DNA of 64,000 nt, taken from NCBI RefSeq assembly GCF_000429545.1, contig NZ_KE386914.1, forward strand, positions 93,007 through 157,006. The letters are read 5' to 3'. Within the stretch, counting starts at the first letter, position 1, and every line of letters starts with the position of its first letter. Made by a program: the position numbers and the translations under genes. The notes beneath the pieces were generated by a model. It had not been told where the DNA came from, ran no database searches, and saw only the letters and a program-made list of their open reading frames with translations. Source of the stretch: Arenibacter certesii DSM 19833 (GTDB lineage Bacteria; Bacteroidota; Bacteroidia; Flavobacteriales; Flavobacteriaceae). This document shows positions 56,034 through 63,973 of the stretch, one piece after another.

Positions 56034-57182
56034 TTATTGTATTATTACTTCCTTATTTTCTATATCGTATTCAATGGCATAACTTTTATTAAACGATTCT
56101 AGCACCTGGTCTATGGTTTCTATATCAAATGTGGCATCGAACACTTGTTGGTCCAATAGGGGGTTGTTATTTGTAATAGCCACGTTATAATGTCGCTCTA
56201 AGGCCTGACGGATTTTTTTAAATTCCGTATTTCTAAATACCAATTTACCTTGGGTCCACGCGGTATAAAGTTTAGTATCTACATTTTCTACGGCTATCGT
56301 ACTCCCACTTTTTAGCCATTCTCCTTTTGTTCCTGGTTCCAATCTTGTAGTTATTGCATCGGTAGCTGAATCTCCCTTTATTTGAAGTGCTACAGCACCT
56401 TCTACTAAAACGGTTTGAATATGATCGTTCTCTGGGTAATGGGAAACGTTAAATTCGGTTCCCAACACCTGTATCTCCATTTCATTGGCATAAACTACAA
56501 AGGGATGTTCCTTATCCTCAAAAACATCAAAATAGGCCTCCCCGGTTAAATAGACGGTGCGCTCCTTTCCTTTTATAAAGGCTACAGGATACCGAATAGA
56601 AGTACCCGAATTTAACACTACCTGAGTCCCATCGGAAAGAACAAGATTAAACTGTTTTCCATAGGGAACGCTTAGGGTATTGTACACCAGTTTCTCCGTA
56701 TTGGAGGTGCCGCTATATACTAATTTGGTATCCTCTAAAATCCCTATACTATTTCCATTAGCATCTTTAATTGTTTTTTCTTTTCTACCCCGCAGCGTTT
56801 CTACTTCACCATTGCTCAAAGTGATCGTGATTTCTTCCTGCTTGTGCAAAATTGAATTGGTATTTGGTTTTACAAAAAGCGATAACGGTATAAGATACCC
56901 TAGGGATAAAAGTAACAGCCCTACTGCTGCATATCTAGTACTGGTTTTTAAAACGTGCTTCTTTTTATGCTTTTCTATTTTATGGATCAGTTTTTTTTTT
57001 ATACCCACCGTATCTGGCCTGTTCTTGCTCGTAATTATTTCCAGATGCGATTGCACGTAAGCATCAAACAACTTCTGATTCCCTTCCATCAGGATCCAGT
57101 TAGTTAGCTCATCTATTTCCACAGTAGTAGCGGAATTGGATAAGAACCTAACAATCAGCTGTTCTACTTCTGGACTGACCAT
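56034..57182 (-). CDS. FecR-type anti-sigma factor (PUL 2)
   Basis: The 382-residue protein has an N-terminal cytoplasmic domain (SNSATTVEIDELTNWILMEG), a membrane helix at about residues 84-104, and a FecR domain with LSVPYGKQFNLVLSDGTQVV, RTVYLTGEAYFDVF and IQVLGTEFNVSHY. The C-terminus is DUF4974-like (FRNTEFKKIRQALERHYNV). It shares the layout of the PUL 1 FecR but is only moderately similar, so each likely pairs with its own sigma. It is divergent from the sigma gene at 57301, with 118 bases between. Confidence 0.94.
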   Translation of the reverse strand: MVSPEVEQLIVRFLSNSATTVEIDELTNWILMEGNQKLFDAYVQSHLEIITSKNRPDTVGIKKKLIHKIEKHKKKHVLKTSTRYAAVGLLLLSLGYLIPLSLFVKPNTNSILHKQEEITITLSNGEVETLRGRKEKTIKDANGNSIGILEDTKLVYSGTSNTEKLVYNTLSVPYGKQFNLVLSDGTQVVLNSGTSIRYPVAFIKGKERTVYLTGEAYFDVFEDKEHPFVVYANEMEIQVLGTEFNVSHYPENDHIQTVLVEGAVALQIKGDSATDAITTRLEPGTKGEWLKSGSTIAVENVDTKLYTAWTQGKLVFRNTEFKKIRQALERHYNVAITNNNPLLDQQVFDATFDIETIDQVLESFNKSYAIEYDIENKEVIIQ

Positions 57183-57300
57183 AGTTCGCCTCTTTAGTAT
57201 ATAGACAATACAAAATGCAAATACCCTAACTTTCTATCCGATTATTTTCTATATTCACATAAAATAACACCAACTACTTTTATTAAACCATTTAATTAAC

Positions 57301-57885
57301 ATGAAAAATGACAATAATAATTTTCTTGTTTCTCGACTTAAAATTGGAGAAGAAACCGCTTATAATTCCTTAATAGACCTTTATAACCAACGACTTTACG
57401 GTTATGCCCTTAGCCTTACCCGCGACCATGCACAATCACAGGACATTTTACAAAACGTATTTCTAAAGACCTGGGAAAAGCGAAAAAAACTAGATATACA
57501 CACCTCGCTGAAAAACTTTTTGTACAGGGCCGTTTACAATGAATTTATCAACCAGTACAAGAAGAAAAGAGCGATCATGGTTTTAGAGCAAACGTATTAT
57601 GATAGTTTAGAGAAGGCGGTGCTAGCTCAGGACGATCCTAGTTATGAGCGCATTAACAAGGAAATTACCAAGGAAATAAAACGCTTACCCCTTAAATGCC
57701 AACAGGTTTTTATCCTCAGCAAGCTAGAAGGCCTTACCAATACAGAAATTGCTAACTACCTCAATGTCTCTATAAAAACGGTAGAGGCACAAATCACCAA
57801 GGCCTTTAACATCATCAGAGGAAAAGTAAGAACTAAGTATGATATGGTTTTTATTATTGTTTTGGGAAAGAATGCTAGAGGTTAA
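57301..57885 (+). CDS. ECF RNA polymerase sigma factor (PUL 2)
   Basis: The 194-residue ECF sigma factor shows region 2 in LIDLYNQRLYGYALSL and DILQNVFLKTWEKRKKL, and region 4 in LPLKCQQVFILSKLEGLTNT with helix-turn-helix ANYLNVSIKTVEAQITKAFN. The order of genes (sigma divergent from FecR, then SusC and SusD) is the same as in PUL 1. It should activate the PUL 2 operon through FecR when the substrate is transported. The C-terminus ends in a short hydrophobic VFIIVLGKNARG, as in the other PUL sigma factor. Confidence 0.93.
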   Translation: MKNDNNNFLVSRLKIGEETAYNSLIDLYNQRLYGYALSLTRDHAQSQDILQNVFLKTWEKRKKLDIHTSLKNFLYRAVYNEFINQYKKKRAIMVLEQTYYDSLEKAVLAQDDPSYERINKEITKEIKRLPLKCQQVFILSKLEGLTNTEIANYLNVSIKTVEAQITKAFNIIRGKVRTKYDMVFIIVLGKNARG

Positions 57886-58141
57886 GGTCGAATAATAGAC
57901 TACATTATTTTGAGTTGCTTTTGAAGTTTGCCTAATTTTAAATCCTGGGCTAGGCAAAAGTTACGGCTAGGAACACTTATCCTTTGGGTACGATATTATA
58001 TTGACTCTTGAAAGATATAATGATTCATGATATAATGGCCAACGCGCCAACTGGCCCCTCTCTACAAATGCAAAGCATTGCATTTTCCGATCGGTCCTAA
58101 TAAATTTTTTAGAATACATCTAAAAACCGGTTTTTAAACTC

Positions 58142-58194
58142 CGCGCTTTTTAAGAAAATAAAAAGCTGAATCTCGGTCCCGATGCGTCGGGATT
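58142..58194 (+). repeat. Dispersed repeat (GAATCTCGGTC element), copy 2
   Basis: Same element as 45823-45880, in opposite orientation. Its core CTGAATCTCGGTC is followed by TCCCGATGCGTCGGGA, a 6-bp hairpin with 4-base loop. Confidence 0.6.
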
Positions 58195-58350
58195 GAACCC
58201 TATTTTGGGGCTCAGGAAAACCAAACGAGAGGCTTTCCTCACCTGTTTTCAGCTTAGTATTAATTTTAAAAATTCTTCTCCTTTTCTCTTTATGAAGCTG
58301 AACTTCCTTACGGTAGGTAAATTCGAGTATAGAGATAAGCTTGGGTTACC

Positions 58351-58405
58351 ACCCTTCTACTACGCATACCTTCGGGAGGTAAACCTTCCTCCGGTAGGTA
58401 AACTC
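58351..58405. repeat. CTTCnACTACGC / GGTAAAC repeat zone, copy 1
   Basis: It contains ACTACGC, CCTTCGGGAGGTAAAC and GGTAGGTAAAC in the same order as at 62069-62150, with different spacing. TACCT/AGGTA pairs locally. Confidence 0.5.
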
Positions 58406-58471
58406 CACAATAGGGTTCGGTTGACTTTTTATAAGTCAAACACACCAATACAATACAACGCAGTGTTTTCC

Positions 58472-59356
58472 CTACGCTAACTTATCACGGAAAAAATCTA
58501 TAGTCCTATTCCATGCGAGTTCAGCTGCATCCCTGTCATACCTCGGAGTGGTGTCGTTATGAAAACCGTGGTTAACATTCGGGTATATATAAGCGGTATA
58601 TTCTTTATTGTGCTTTTTTAAAGCCTGCTCATAGTCGGGCCATCCTTCGTTTACCCGTTTGTCCAGCTCCGCAAAATGAAGCAACAATGGTGCTTTAATC
58701 TTTTCAACCCCTTCCGTTGGTGGTCCCCCGTAAAAGGGTACGGCAGCGGAAAGATCCGCAATCGCTACGGCCATCATATTGGATACCCATCCTCCAAAAC
58801 AAAAACCTACCACCCCTACTTTACCAGTACAATCTGGATGTGCTTTCAGGTAATCAAAGGCCGCTATAAAATCGTGTAGCATCTCATCCCTATTGCGTTT
58901 TTGTTGAAGCTCCCTTCCTTCATCGTCGTTCCCGGGATAGCCTCCCAAAGGCGTCAGCGCATCTGGGGCAATAGAAATAAATCCGGCCACGGCGGCCCTT
59001 CTCCCCACATCTTCAATATAAGGATTTAGTCCACGATTCTCGTGCACCACCACTATCCCCGGTAGCTTCCCCTGAATTTCAGCAGGTTTGGATAGCAATG
59101 CCTTTATCTCCCCTCCTCCTTTTGGGGAACTATAGGTGATGTAACCCGACCCTAACCGTGCGTCGTCTTTTTTTATCTGGATTTTCTTCACATAATCAGG
59201 AGAAATAAAACTGAGTAGCGCACCTACCGTGAGTCCGCCTATCGCATAAGTAGCTAGTTTATCAAGAAATAACCTTCTGTTTACCCTGTTATGGGCATAA
59301 TCGTCGTAAAGATCAAACACTTCCTGTTTAATATCTTCTTTTGTGATCTTTTTCAT
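58472..59356 (-). CDS. Dienelactone hydrolase family protein with Tat-like signal
   Basis: The 294-residue alpha/beta hydrolase has catalytic residues Cys186 in GFCFGG, Asp232 in FAELDKRV and His263 in NVNHGF; Glu106 (VVHENRG) is the conserved acid of the dienelactone type. The N-terminus ([16 protein letters not shown]) resembles a twin-arginine signal followed by a hydrophobic segment, so it is likely exported and anchored. The usual substrate class is lactones or carboxyl esters; the actual substrate is unknown. It is monocistronic, with a 108-base gap to the TonB receptor gene, which is on the same strand upstream. Confidence 0.87.
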   Translation of the reverse strand: MKKITKEDIKQEVFDLYDDYAHNRVNRRLFLDKLATYAIGGLTVGALLSFISPDYVKKIQIKKDDARLGSGYITYSSPKGGGEIKALLSKPAEIQGKLPGIVVVHENRGLNPYIEDVGRRAAVAGFISIAPDALTPLGGYPGNDDEGRELQQKRNRDEMLHDFIAAFDYLKAHPDCTGKVGVVGFCFGGWVSNMMAVAIADLSAAVPFYGGPPTEGVEKIKAPLLLHFAELDKRVNEGWPDYEQALKKHNKEYTAYIYPNVNHGFHNDTTPRYDRDAAELAWNRTIDFFRDKLA

Positions 59357-59464
59357 TTTCTTGAGTTTTAGGTTATTGTTTGCTCTAAATACGCAAACGA
59401 AAGGTAAATTTATATCCCTAGATTATTTCCTGTTTAAAGATCAGCCTAACTTTAGGTAATTACG

Positions 59465-61846
59465 TTACCGTCTTCTTTGGCCAGAATATTCCATGGCTTC
59501 TCCTTTTCCAAAGCCGTAACTGAATCCGAAGGATACAAATCGGCCTCTTTGTCGCGTATTATAAATTTCAAAAGCTGCCTGGGCGATCTGGCTCTCATCT
59601 ATTCTAGATTCAAACAGGTCCATTACACTTAGACTGAGGACCGCCTTGCCTTTAAGCAGACTCTTTCTAAGTCCTAAGTCCATGTACAGGTTATCGCTAA
59701 TAGTACTCTGAACCGTTTGGTAGCTAGATTGATAATTACCCGTCATCTCCAGGTCAACGTCCAATGGCAATTTATATTTGGTCATTAATTTGGCCGACCA
59801 TTGGTCCCCGCTGAAATCGAATACCGTAGTATTAAAAATCCCTTCCCGTTTAAACTGACTATAATTAAAATCCCCCGTTAGGGTAAACCATTTTACGGGA
59901 CTATACTTGGTATTAAACTCGATTCCATTCGATTGATTGGTCCCAATATTTTCTGGCCTATAGGTGCTTACATTATTTTGGAAGGTAGATACCCGTTCTA
60001 TCACATCGGTTGTATACCGGCTATAGATACCCAGGTTTAAGGAGGTCTTGCCTAAAATATAAATGCTGGTAATTTCATAGGAATCCGTGAACTCCGGTAG
60101 TAGATCGGGATTACCTTGCCGGATGCTAAAATTGTTCCGAATATTAAAAAAGGGATTTAAATCCCATAGCCTAGGCCTGTAGATACGTTTGGAATACCCC
60201 GCTTGTAGGGATATCCTATCGCTAAACTTATAGGAGGTATGCACACTAGGAAAAAAATTGGTATAATCCTGATCATTAGCTTCCCCAGAAGTGGCCAGTA
60301 AGGTACTCAGATCGGTCTGCTCTAATCGCATCCCTGCTTTTATCCCCCATTTCTCACCTTCGTAAGAGCCAGTACCATAGAGTCCCACTACTTTTTGATT
60401 GTACTCAAATATGTTTGTCAGCCCTGGATCATTTTCAAACGCCCCATCAACTAGGTTATTTACCTCATAATCATTGCTCACATCGTTCAGCACATATTGC
60501 GCCCCCGTTTCCAAGGTCCATTCCTCCGTAAAGGGATTGGTATAATCCAATTTATAGGTGAATACCGCTTCCTTAAAATCCGTCCGCGTATGTTGGGTAG
60601 CATCATTATTAGCTCCGGAAATAGTAGTGTTCTTAAATTCGGACGACTGGTCCTTACCAAAAAAATTCCCCAAGGCACTAAATAGTAGGGTATGGTCCTC
60701 ATCCCCTTTAAAATCTTTTTTATACTGCAACTCGTATTGCAGTTTGGGGTTTTTAGCTTCGGTAACCTCATTTCGTTCCCAATTGCTACTAGTATCCCCA
60801 CCAGAATTAATGGCTGCAAAGGCGGTGGAAGAAGGTTGCTCCTCTATTTCCATGGCAAAATTTCCCGAAAGGGTAAGTACATTGGTCTCATTGATATGAT
60901 AATCCGTTCCCAAAACAATATTGTAATAGGTTTCGTTTCTGTATTCGATCCCACTACTGAGGATTGTCCGATTATTGACCAGATCTACGTTTCTGGTCTC
61001 AATATCATTGGGCAATTCCCGCACTCCGACTCCGAGCTGACTAAAAAGGTTGAATTTTTCGGTACGCCTGTTTAGGCTTACGCCAACGCTATGTGTGTTG
61101 GGAGCACCTGTATTTACAGATATAGATCCATTTAGCCCTTTTCGCTCCTCCTTTTTAATAACAATATTAATAATCCCTGAAGTTCCCTCTGCATCGTACT
61201 TGGCAGATGGGTTGGTAATTACCTCTATCCTATCTATCATATCGGCAGTAATGGTCCCCAAGGCATTCCCTTGTTCACTAGCGATGATGGAGGGTTTTCC
61301 ATTGATGAGAATTTGTACTCCCTGACTTCCGCGCAAACTTACCTGTCCCTCTATATTTACATTAACCGAAGGCACGTTGTTCAGCACTTCTAGGGCACTA
61401 GCCCCTGTGGTACTCAGGTCTTTCCCCACATTAAAAACGCGCTTGTCCAACTTAAATTCGGTCCGGGATATTTCCCCTTGTACTACCACCTCCCGCAGTT
61501 GTTCTGCATCTTCAATAAGGGCTACAGTCCCTAAATCAATGATAGGTGTGCTACTGATAGGTTTAGCAAAGGTTTGGTTTTGATAGCCCAGAAAACTAAT
61601 CTCTATATAAAAATTAGTGGCATCGGTCTTTAACTCAAAACTACCATCATCTGCTGTGGTGGTGCCTGATATCGGCTTTTTAGTAGCAACATGCGCTACC
61701 ATTACCGTCGCAAAGGCAATAGGTTGTCCGCCTGTCTCTTCTACCACCTTTCCGGTAATAGTTATGAGGTTGTCTTGCGCATGGGATACGGTGGAGTTTA
61801 GTAAAAATAGAAAAAGGTATAGTCGTTGGAGCCTGGTGTATTTCAT
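59465..61846 (-). CDS. TonB-dependent receptor, outer membrane beta-barrel family
   Basis: The 793-residue protein has a signal peptide (LFLFLLNSTVSHAQ). A carboxypeptidase-regulatory-like domain (ITGKVVEETGGQPIAFATVM) and a plug with NGKPSIIASEQGNALGTI and DRIEVITNPSAKYDAEGTSG follow, then a long beta-barrel. This order belongs to the OMP_b-brl_3 type of TonB-dependent receptor rather than SusC, since it has neither an STN domain nor a SusD neighbour. Its ligand is unknown; small molecules or metals are usual guesses. It may be co-transcribed with the dienelactone hydrolase gene (108 bases downstream). Confidence 0.9.
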   Translation of the reverse strand: MKYTRLQRLYLFLFLLNSTVSHAQDNLITITGKVVEETGGQPIAFATVMVAHVATKKPISGTTTADDGSFELKTDATNFYIEISFLGYQNQTFAKPISSTPIIDLGTVALIEDAEQLREVVVQGEISRTEFKLDKRVFNVGKDLSTTGASALEVLNNVPSVNVNIEGQVSLRGSQGVQILINGKPSIIASEQGNALGTITADMIDRIEVITNPSAKYDAEGTSGIINIVIKKEERKGLNGSISVNTGAPNTHSVGVSLNRRTEKFNLFSQLGVGVRELPNDIETRNVDLVNNRTILSSGIEYRNETYYNIVLGTDYHINETNVLTLSGNFAMEIEEQPSSTAFAAINSGGDTSSNWERNEVTEAKNPKLQYELQYKKDFKGDEDHTLLFSALGNFFGKDQSSEFKNTTISGANNDATQHTRTDFKEAVFTYKLDYTNPFTEEWTLETGAQYVLNDVSNDYEVNNLVDGAFENDPGLTNIFEYNQKVVGLYGTGSYEGEKWGIKAGMRLEQTDLSTLLATSGEANDQDYTNFFPSVHTSYKFSDRISLQAGYSKRIYRPRLWDLNPFFNIRNNFSIRQGNPDLLPEFTDSYEITSIYILGKTSLNLGIYSRYTTDVIERVSTFQNNVSTYRPENIGTNQSNGIEFNTKYSPVKWFTLTGDFNYSQFKREGIFNTTVFDFSGDQWSAKLMTKYKLPLDVDLEMTGNYQSSYQTVQSTISDNLYMDLGLRKSLLKGKAVLSLSVMDLFESRIDESQIAQAAFEIYNTRQRGRFVSFGFSYGFGKGEAMEYSGQRRR

Positions 61847-62068
61847 GAGTTTATTGTTCCTGTAGCAGGTGTAATATACGAATTTGTAGGTTGCAAACGC
61901 TTTGTAATAAATGCTTTAACTATTTTGTAAACCACGGAAGTCTACACGAGAAATGATTTGGTTTATAATTGGGTTTTAAAAATCTTATGCTTCCATTTTT
62001 AGCACCCTTCGACTACATTAAGGGTTCGGGTTAACACCAATATTAGGGTTCAGCTGGGATTGTAACTC

Positions 62069-62170
62069 TTCGACTACGCCTCCCTTCGGGAGGTAAACAT
62101 GCCTGTGATAGGTAAACTTCACTTCGGCTGATAAACCTACCCCGGTAGGTAAATCTCCCTAAAAAGGGTC
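62069..62170. repeat. CTTCGACTACGC / GGTAAAC repeat zone, copy 2
   Basis: It shares ACTACGC, CCTTCGGGAGGTAAAC and TAGGTAAAC with 58351-58405 and has additional GGTAAA units. ACCTACC/GGTAGGT forms a 7-bp hairpin near its end. Confidence 0.55.
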
Positions 62171-62307
62171 CGGGTGACTACTACGATTTATGCTTCCATA
62201 TTTCCACCCTTCGACTACACTATAACTTTTCAATTAGTAGATTTATTTCAATCAGTATTATTATAATTAGAGAATCAAGCGAAGCAAATTTCCTTAGCCG
62301 CAGAATA

Positions 62308-62366
62308 ATTGACGAAAGCTCCGAAATCAGGAGTGGAGGAACGAAACGACGCGGAGTTTCGTCAAT
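62308..62366. repeat. Long inverted repeat (15 bp plus one bulge)
   Basis: ATTGACGAAAGCTCCG (62308-62323) pairs with CGGAGTTTCGTCAAT (62352-62366), one G bulged, enclosing 28 bases. Confidence 0.7.
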
Positions 62367-62368
62367 GG

Positions 62369-62392
62369 TTTTTCGACCTCGTTGTCGAAAAA
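62369..62392. repeat. Perfect 9-bp hairpin
   Basis: TTTTTCGAC (62369-62377) pairs with GTCGAAAAA (62384-62392) around loop CTCGTT, directly after the long inverted repeat. Confidence 0.7.
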
Positions 62393-62443
62393 ATTCATTG
62401 GATAAGGCGCCTTCGCCAACGCTACGGCTGGCTCCTCTAAACC

Positions 62444-62460
62444 AAGGTACACTGTACCTT
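62444..62460. repeat. Perfect 8-bp palindrome with one central base
   Basis: AAGGTACA-C-TGTACCTT. The dyad form could be a protein-binding site or part of the dispersed element. Confidence 0.6.
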
Positions 62461-62475
62461 CGCTTTTCGGCCCTG

Positions 62476-62499
62476 TTTCTTTTGGGCGAGCAAAAGAAA
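62476..62499. repeat. Perfect 9-bp hairpin (TTTCTTTTG/CAAAAGAAA)
   Basis: TTTCTTTTG (62476-62484) pairs with CAAAAGAAA (62491-62499) around GGCGAG. I recall similar words from intergenic DNA of other Bacteroidota, but this was not searched. Confidence 0.6.
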
Positions 62500-62667
62500 T
62501 GAAAAGAGGATAGGCAAGATAGATTAGTTAAGACGCATAGCTTAGTAAATAAAAAGCAAACAGACCATATTAAGAGAAGGTATGCTGAACCGTTATTTTA
62601 AGGAGCTAATTTTAGCGAAGGCTAGTGCGCCAACTGGCACATCACTTTTAAATTGCCACGTATGAAT

Positions 62668-62692
62668 TGCCACGCGCTTTTAAGCCGTGGTA
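62668..62692. repeat. Dispersed 25-bp palindromic repeat, copy 2
   Basis: TGCCACG, an 11-base loop, then CGTGGTA (one G-T pair); the same form as 45406-45430. A third partial word GCCACG occurs just before, at about 62655. Confidence 0.6.
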
Positions 62693-62791
62693 CAAAGAAC
62701 ATAATCACACCTACATTACATAAGCAATTAATTATAACTGTAGGCGTATGTATTGAATTTTAGGTCGTTTACTTTTTCTATATTAGCCGTC

Positions 62792-63571
62792 ATGAATAAG
62801 ATTGATATTAGAACAGTAAATGTTGTTCAATATATAAAACCGTTACGGGAAGGAGGCTCCTTACCTGCTATCGTCAAGGCCGATGATGAATTTCTTTACG
62901 TCTTAAAGTTTAGGGGAGCTGGCCAAGGGAAAAAGGCGTTGATTTCTGAACTTATCGGTGGGGAATTTGCACGTGCTATCGGACTAAAAGTGCCGGAATT
63001 GGTGTTTATGAATTTAGATGACACCTTTAGCAAGACGGAACCCGATGAAGAAATTCAGGATTTACTAAAATTTAGTGTAGGCCTTAATCTGGGACTGCAT
63101 TTTTTGTCCAGCGCAATTTCCTATGATCCTTTAATTTCCACAGTAGATTCCATGACCGCCTCCAAGGTAGTCCTCTTAGATAGTATTATTAGCAATATAG
63201 ACCGTACGGCCAAAAACACCAATCTATTAAACTGGAATAAGGAATTGTGGGTAATAGATAACGGGGCTAGTTTTTATTTCCACCATAACTGGGAAAATTG
63301 GAAAAATCACCTTTCCAGGACTTTTCCTCTGATAAAGGACCATGTGCTCTTGGAGCGTGCCCATAGTTTAGCAGAGGCCGCCGAGGAAATTAAAGTCAGA
63401 CTGGACCAAGATAAACTGGCCGAGGTAATTGCGTTAATCCCGGAAGAATGGTTGACCAGTGAATCGGACACTATGACCCCCAACGAAATGAGGTCAGCCT
63501 ACATGGAATATATGAATGCCAAACTTTCAATGATCAATTCATTGGTAAAAGAAGCTGAAGATGCAAGATAG
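62792..63571 (+). CDS. HipA-like kinase family protein
   Basis: The start is set at the ATG at 62792 (MNKIDIRTVNVVQYIKPL); a TTG at 62753 would add 13 unlikely residues. The 259-residue protein lacks the usual HipA N-terminal domain and resembles the HipA C-terminal kinase core: a nucleotide-binding region LYVLKFRGAGQGKKALISEL, a catalytic loop SNIDRTAKNTNLL (Asp, Asn) and the metal site WVIDNGASF. The small size and pairing with DUF3037, rather than HipB, mark a distinct type. It overlaps the following DUF3037 gene by 11 bases, so they are translationally coupled. The target is unknown. Confidence 0.82.
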   Translation: MNKIDIRTVNVVQYIKPLREGGSLPAIVKADDEFLYVLKFRGAGQGKKALISELIGGEFARAIGLKVPELVFMNLDDTFSKTEPDEEIQDLLKFSVGLNLGLHFLSSAISYDPLISTVDSMTASKVVLLDSIISNIDRTAKNTNLLNWNKELWVIDNGASFYFHHNWENWKNHLSRTFPLIKDHVLLERAHSLAEAAEEIKVRLDQDKLAEVIALIPEEWLTSESDTMTPNEMRSAYMEYMNAKLSMINSLVKEAEDAR

Positions 63572-63944
63572 GGTTAAATATGAATATGCCATTATTAGAA
63601 TTGTTCCCAAAGTAGAACGTGGAGAGTTCTTTAATGTGGGCGTGTTGCTTTTTTCAAAATCGAAGAAATTTTTGGGTGTACAATTCCACATCGATGAAAA
63701 GAAATTAGCGGTTTTTTCTGCGGATCTGGATTTGGATTATCTAAATGAGTATTTGGGGGCTTGGAAATTAATATGTGAAGGAGCACCTTCATCGGGGGTT
63801 ATTGGAGAAATGGAATTAACGGATCGCTTCCGTTGGTTGGCGGCTTCTAGAAGTACTATTATACAAACCTCCCAAACACATACCGGCCTTTGCCACGATC
63901 CCGAAAAAGAGCTGGAAGTTATTTTTAAAAAACAGGTGATGTAA
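63561..63944 (+). CDS. DUF3037 family protein, partner of the HipA-like kinase
   Basis: The 127-residue protein starts 11 bases before the end of the kinase gene. The DUF3037 signature is present: YEYAIIRIVPKVERGEFFNV, GVLLFSKSKKFLGVQF and a C-terminal SQTHTGLCHDPEKELEVIF. The function of DUF3037 is not established; the fixed neighbourhood with a short HipA-like kinase suggests the pair works as one unit (target, inhibitor or effector). The family is normally about this length, so it is probably complete. Confidence 0.85.
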   Translation: MQDRVKYEYAIIRIVPKVERGEFFNVGVLLFSKSKKFLGVQFHIDEKKLAVFSADLDLDYLNEYLGAWKLICEGAPSSGVIGEMELTDRFRWLAASRSTIIQTSQTHTGLCHDPEKELEVIFKKQVM

Positions 63945-63973
63945 GTTAAAATAGTAGTGAGTAGTGAGATGCT

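Larger units (their letters stand above)
57886..58471. other. Repeat-containing intergenic region
   Basis: This 586-base gap lies between the sigma factor and the convergent dienelactone hydrolase gene. It contains GCGCCAACTGGC (58044-58055), a copy of the dispersed GAATCTCGGTC element (58142-58194), and a GGTAGGTAAA/CCTTCGGGAGGTAAAC repeat zone (about 58310-58410) also present near 62.1 kb. The 95-codon frame at 58193-58480 crosses these repeats and is not a gene. Confidence 0.6.
61847..62791. other. Long non-coding region rich in dispersed and inverted repeats
   Basis: This 945-base stretch lies between divergent genes (TonB receptor and HipA-like kinase). It holds CACCCTTCGACTACA words (62006, 62208 regions), the GGTAAAC zone (62069-62170), a block of four inverted repeats (62308-62499) and a TGCCACG hairpin (62668-62692). 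No frame looks coding. Confidence 0.65.

Noticed and set aside
58193..58480. 95-codon plus-strand frame before the dienelactone hydrolase gene
   Set aside because: It runs across dispersed repeats (GGTAAAC zone) and overlaps the real gene end; composition is not protein-like.
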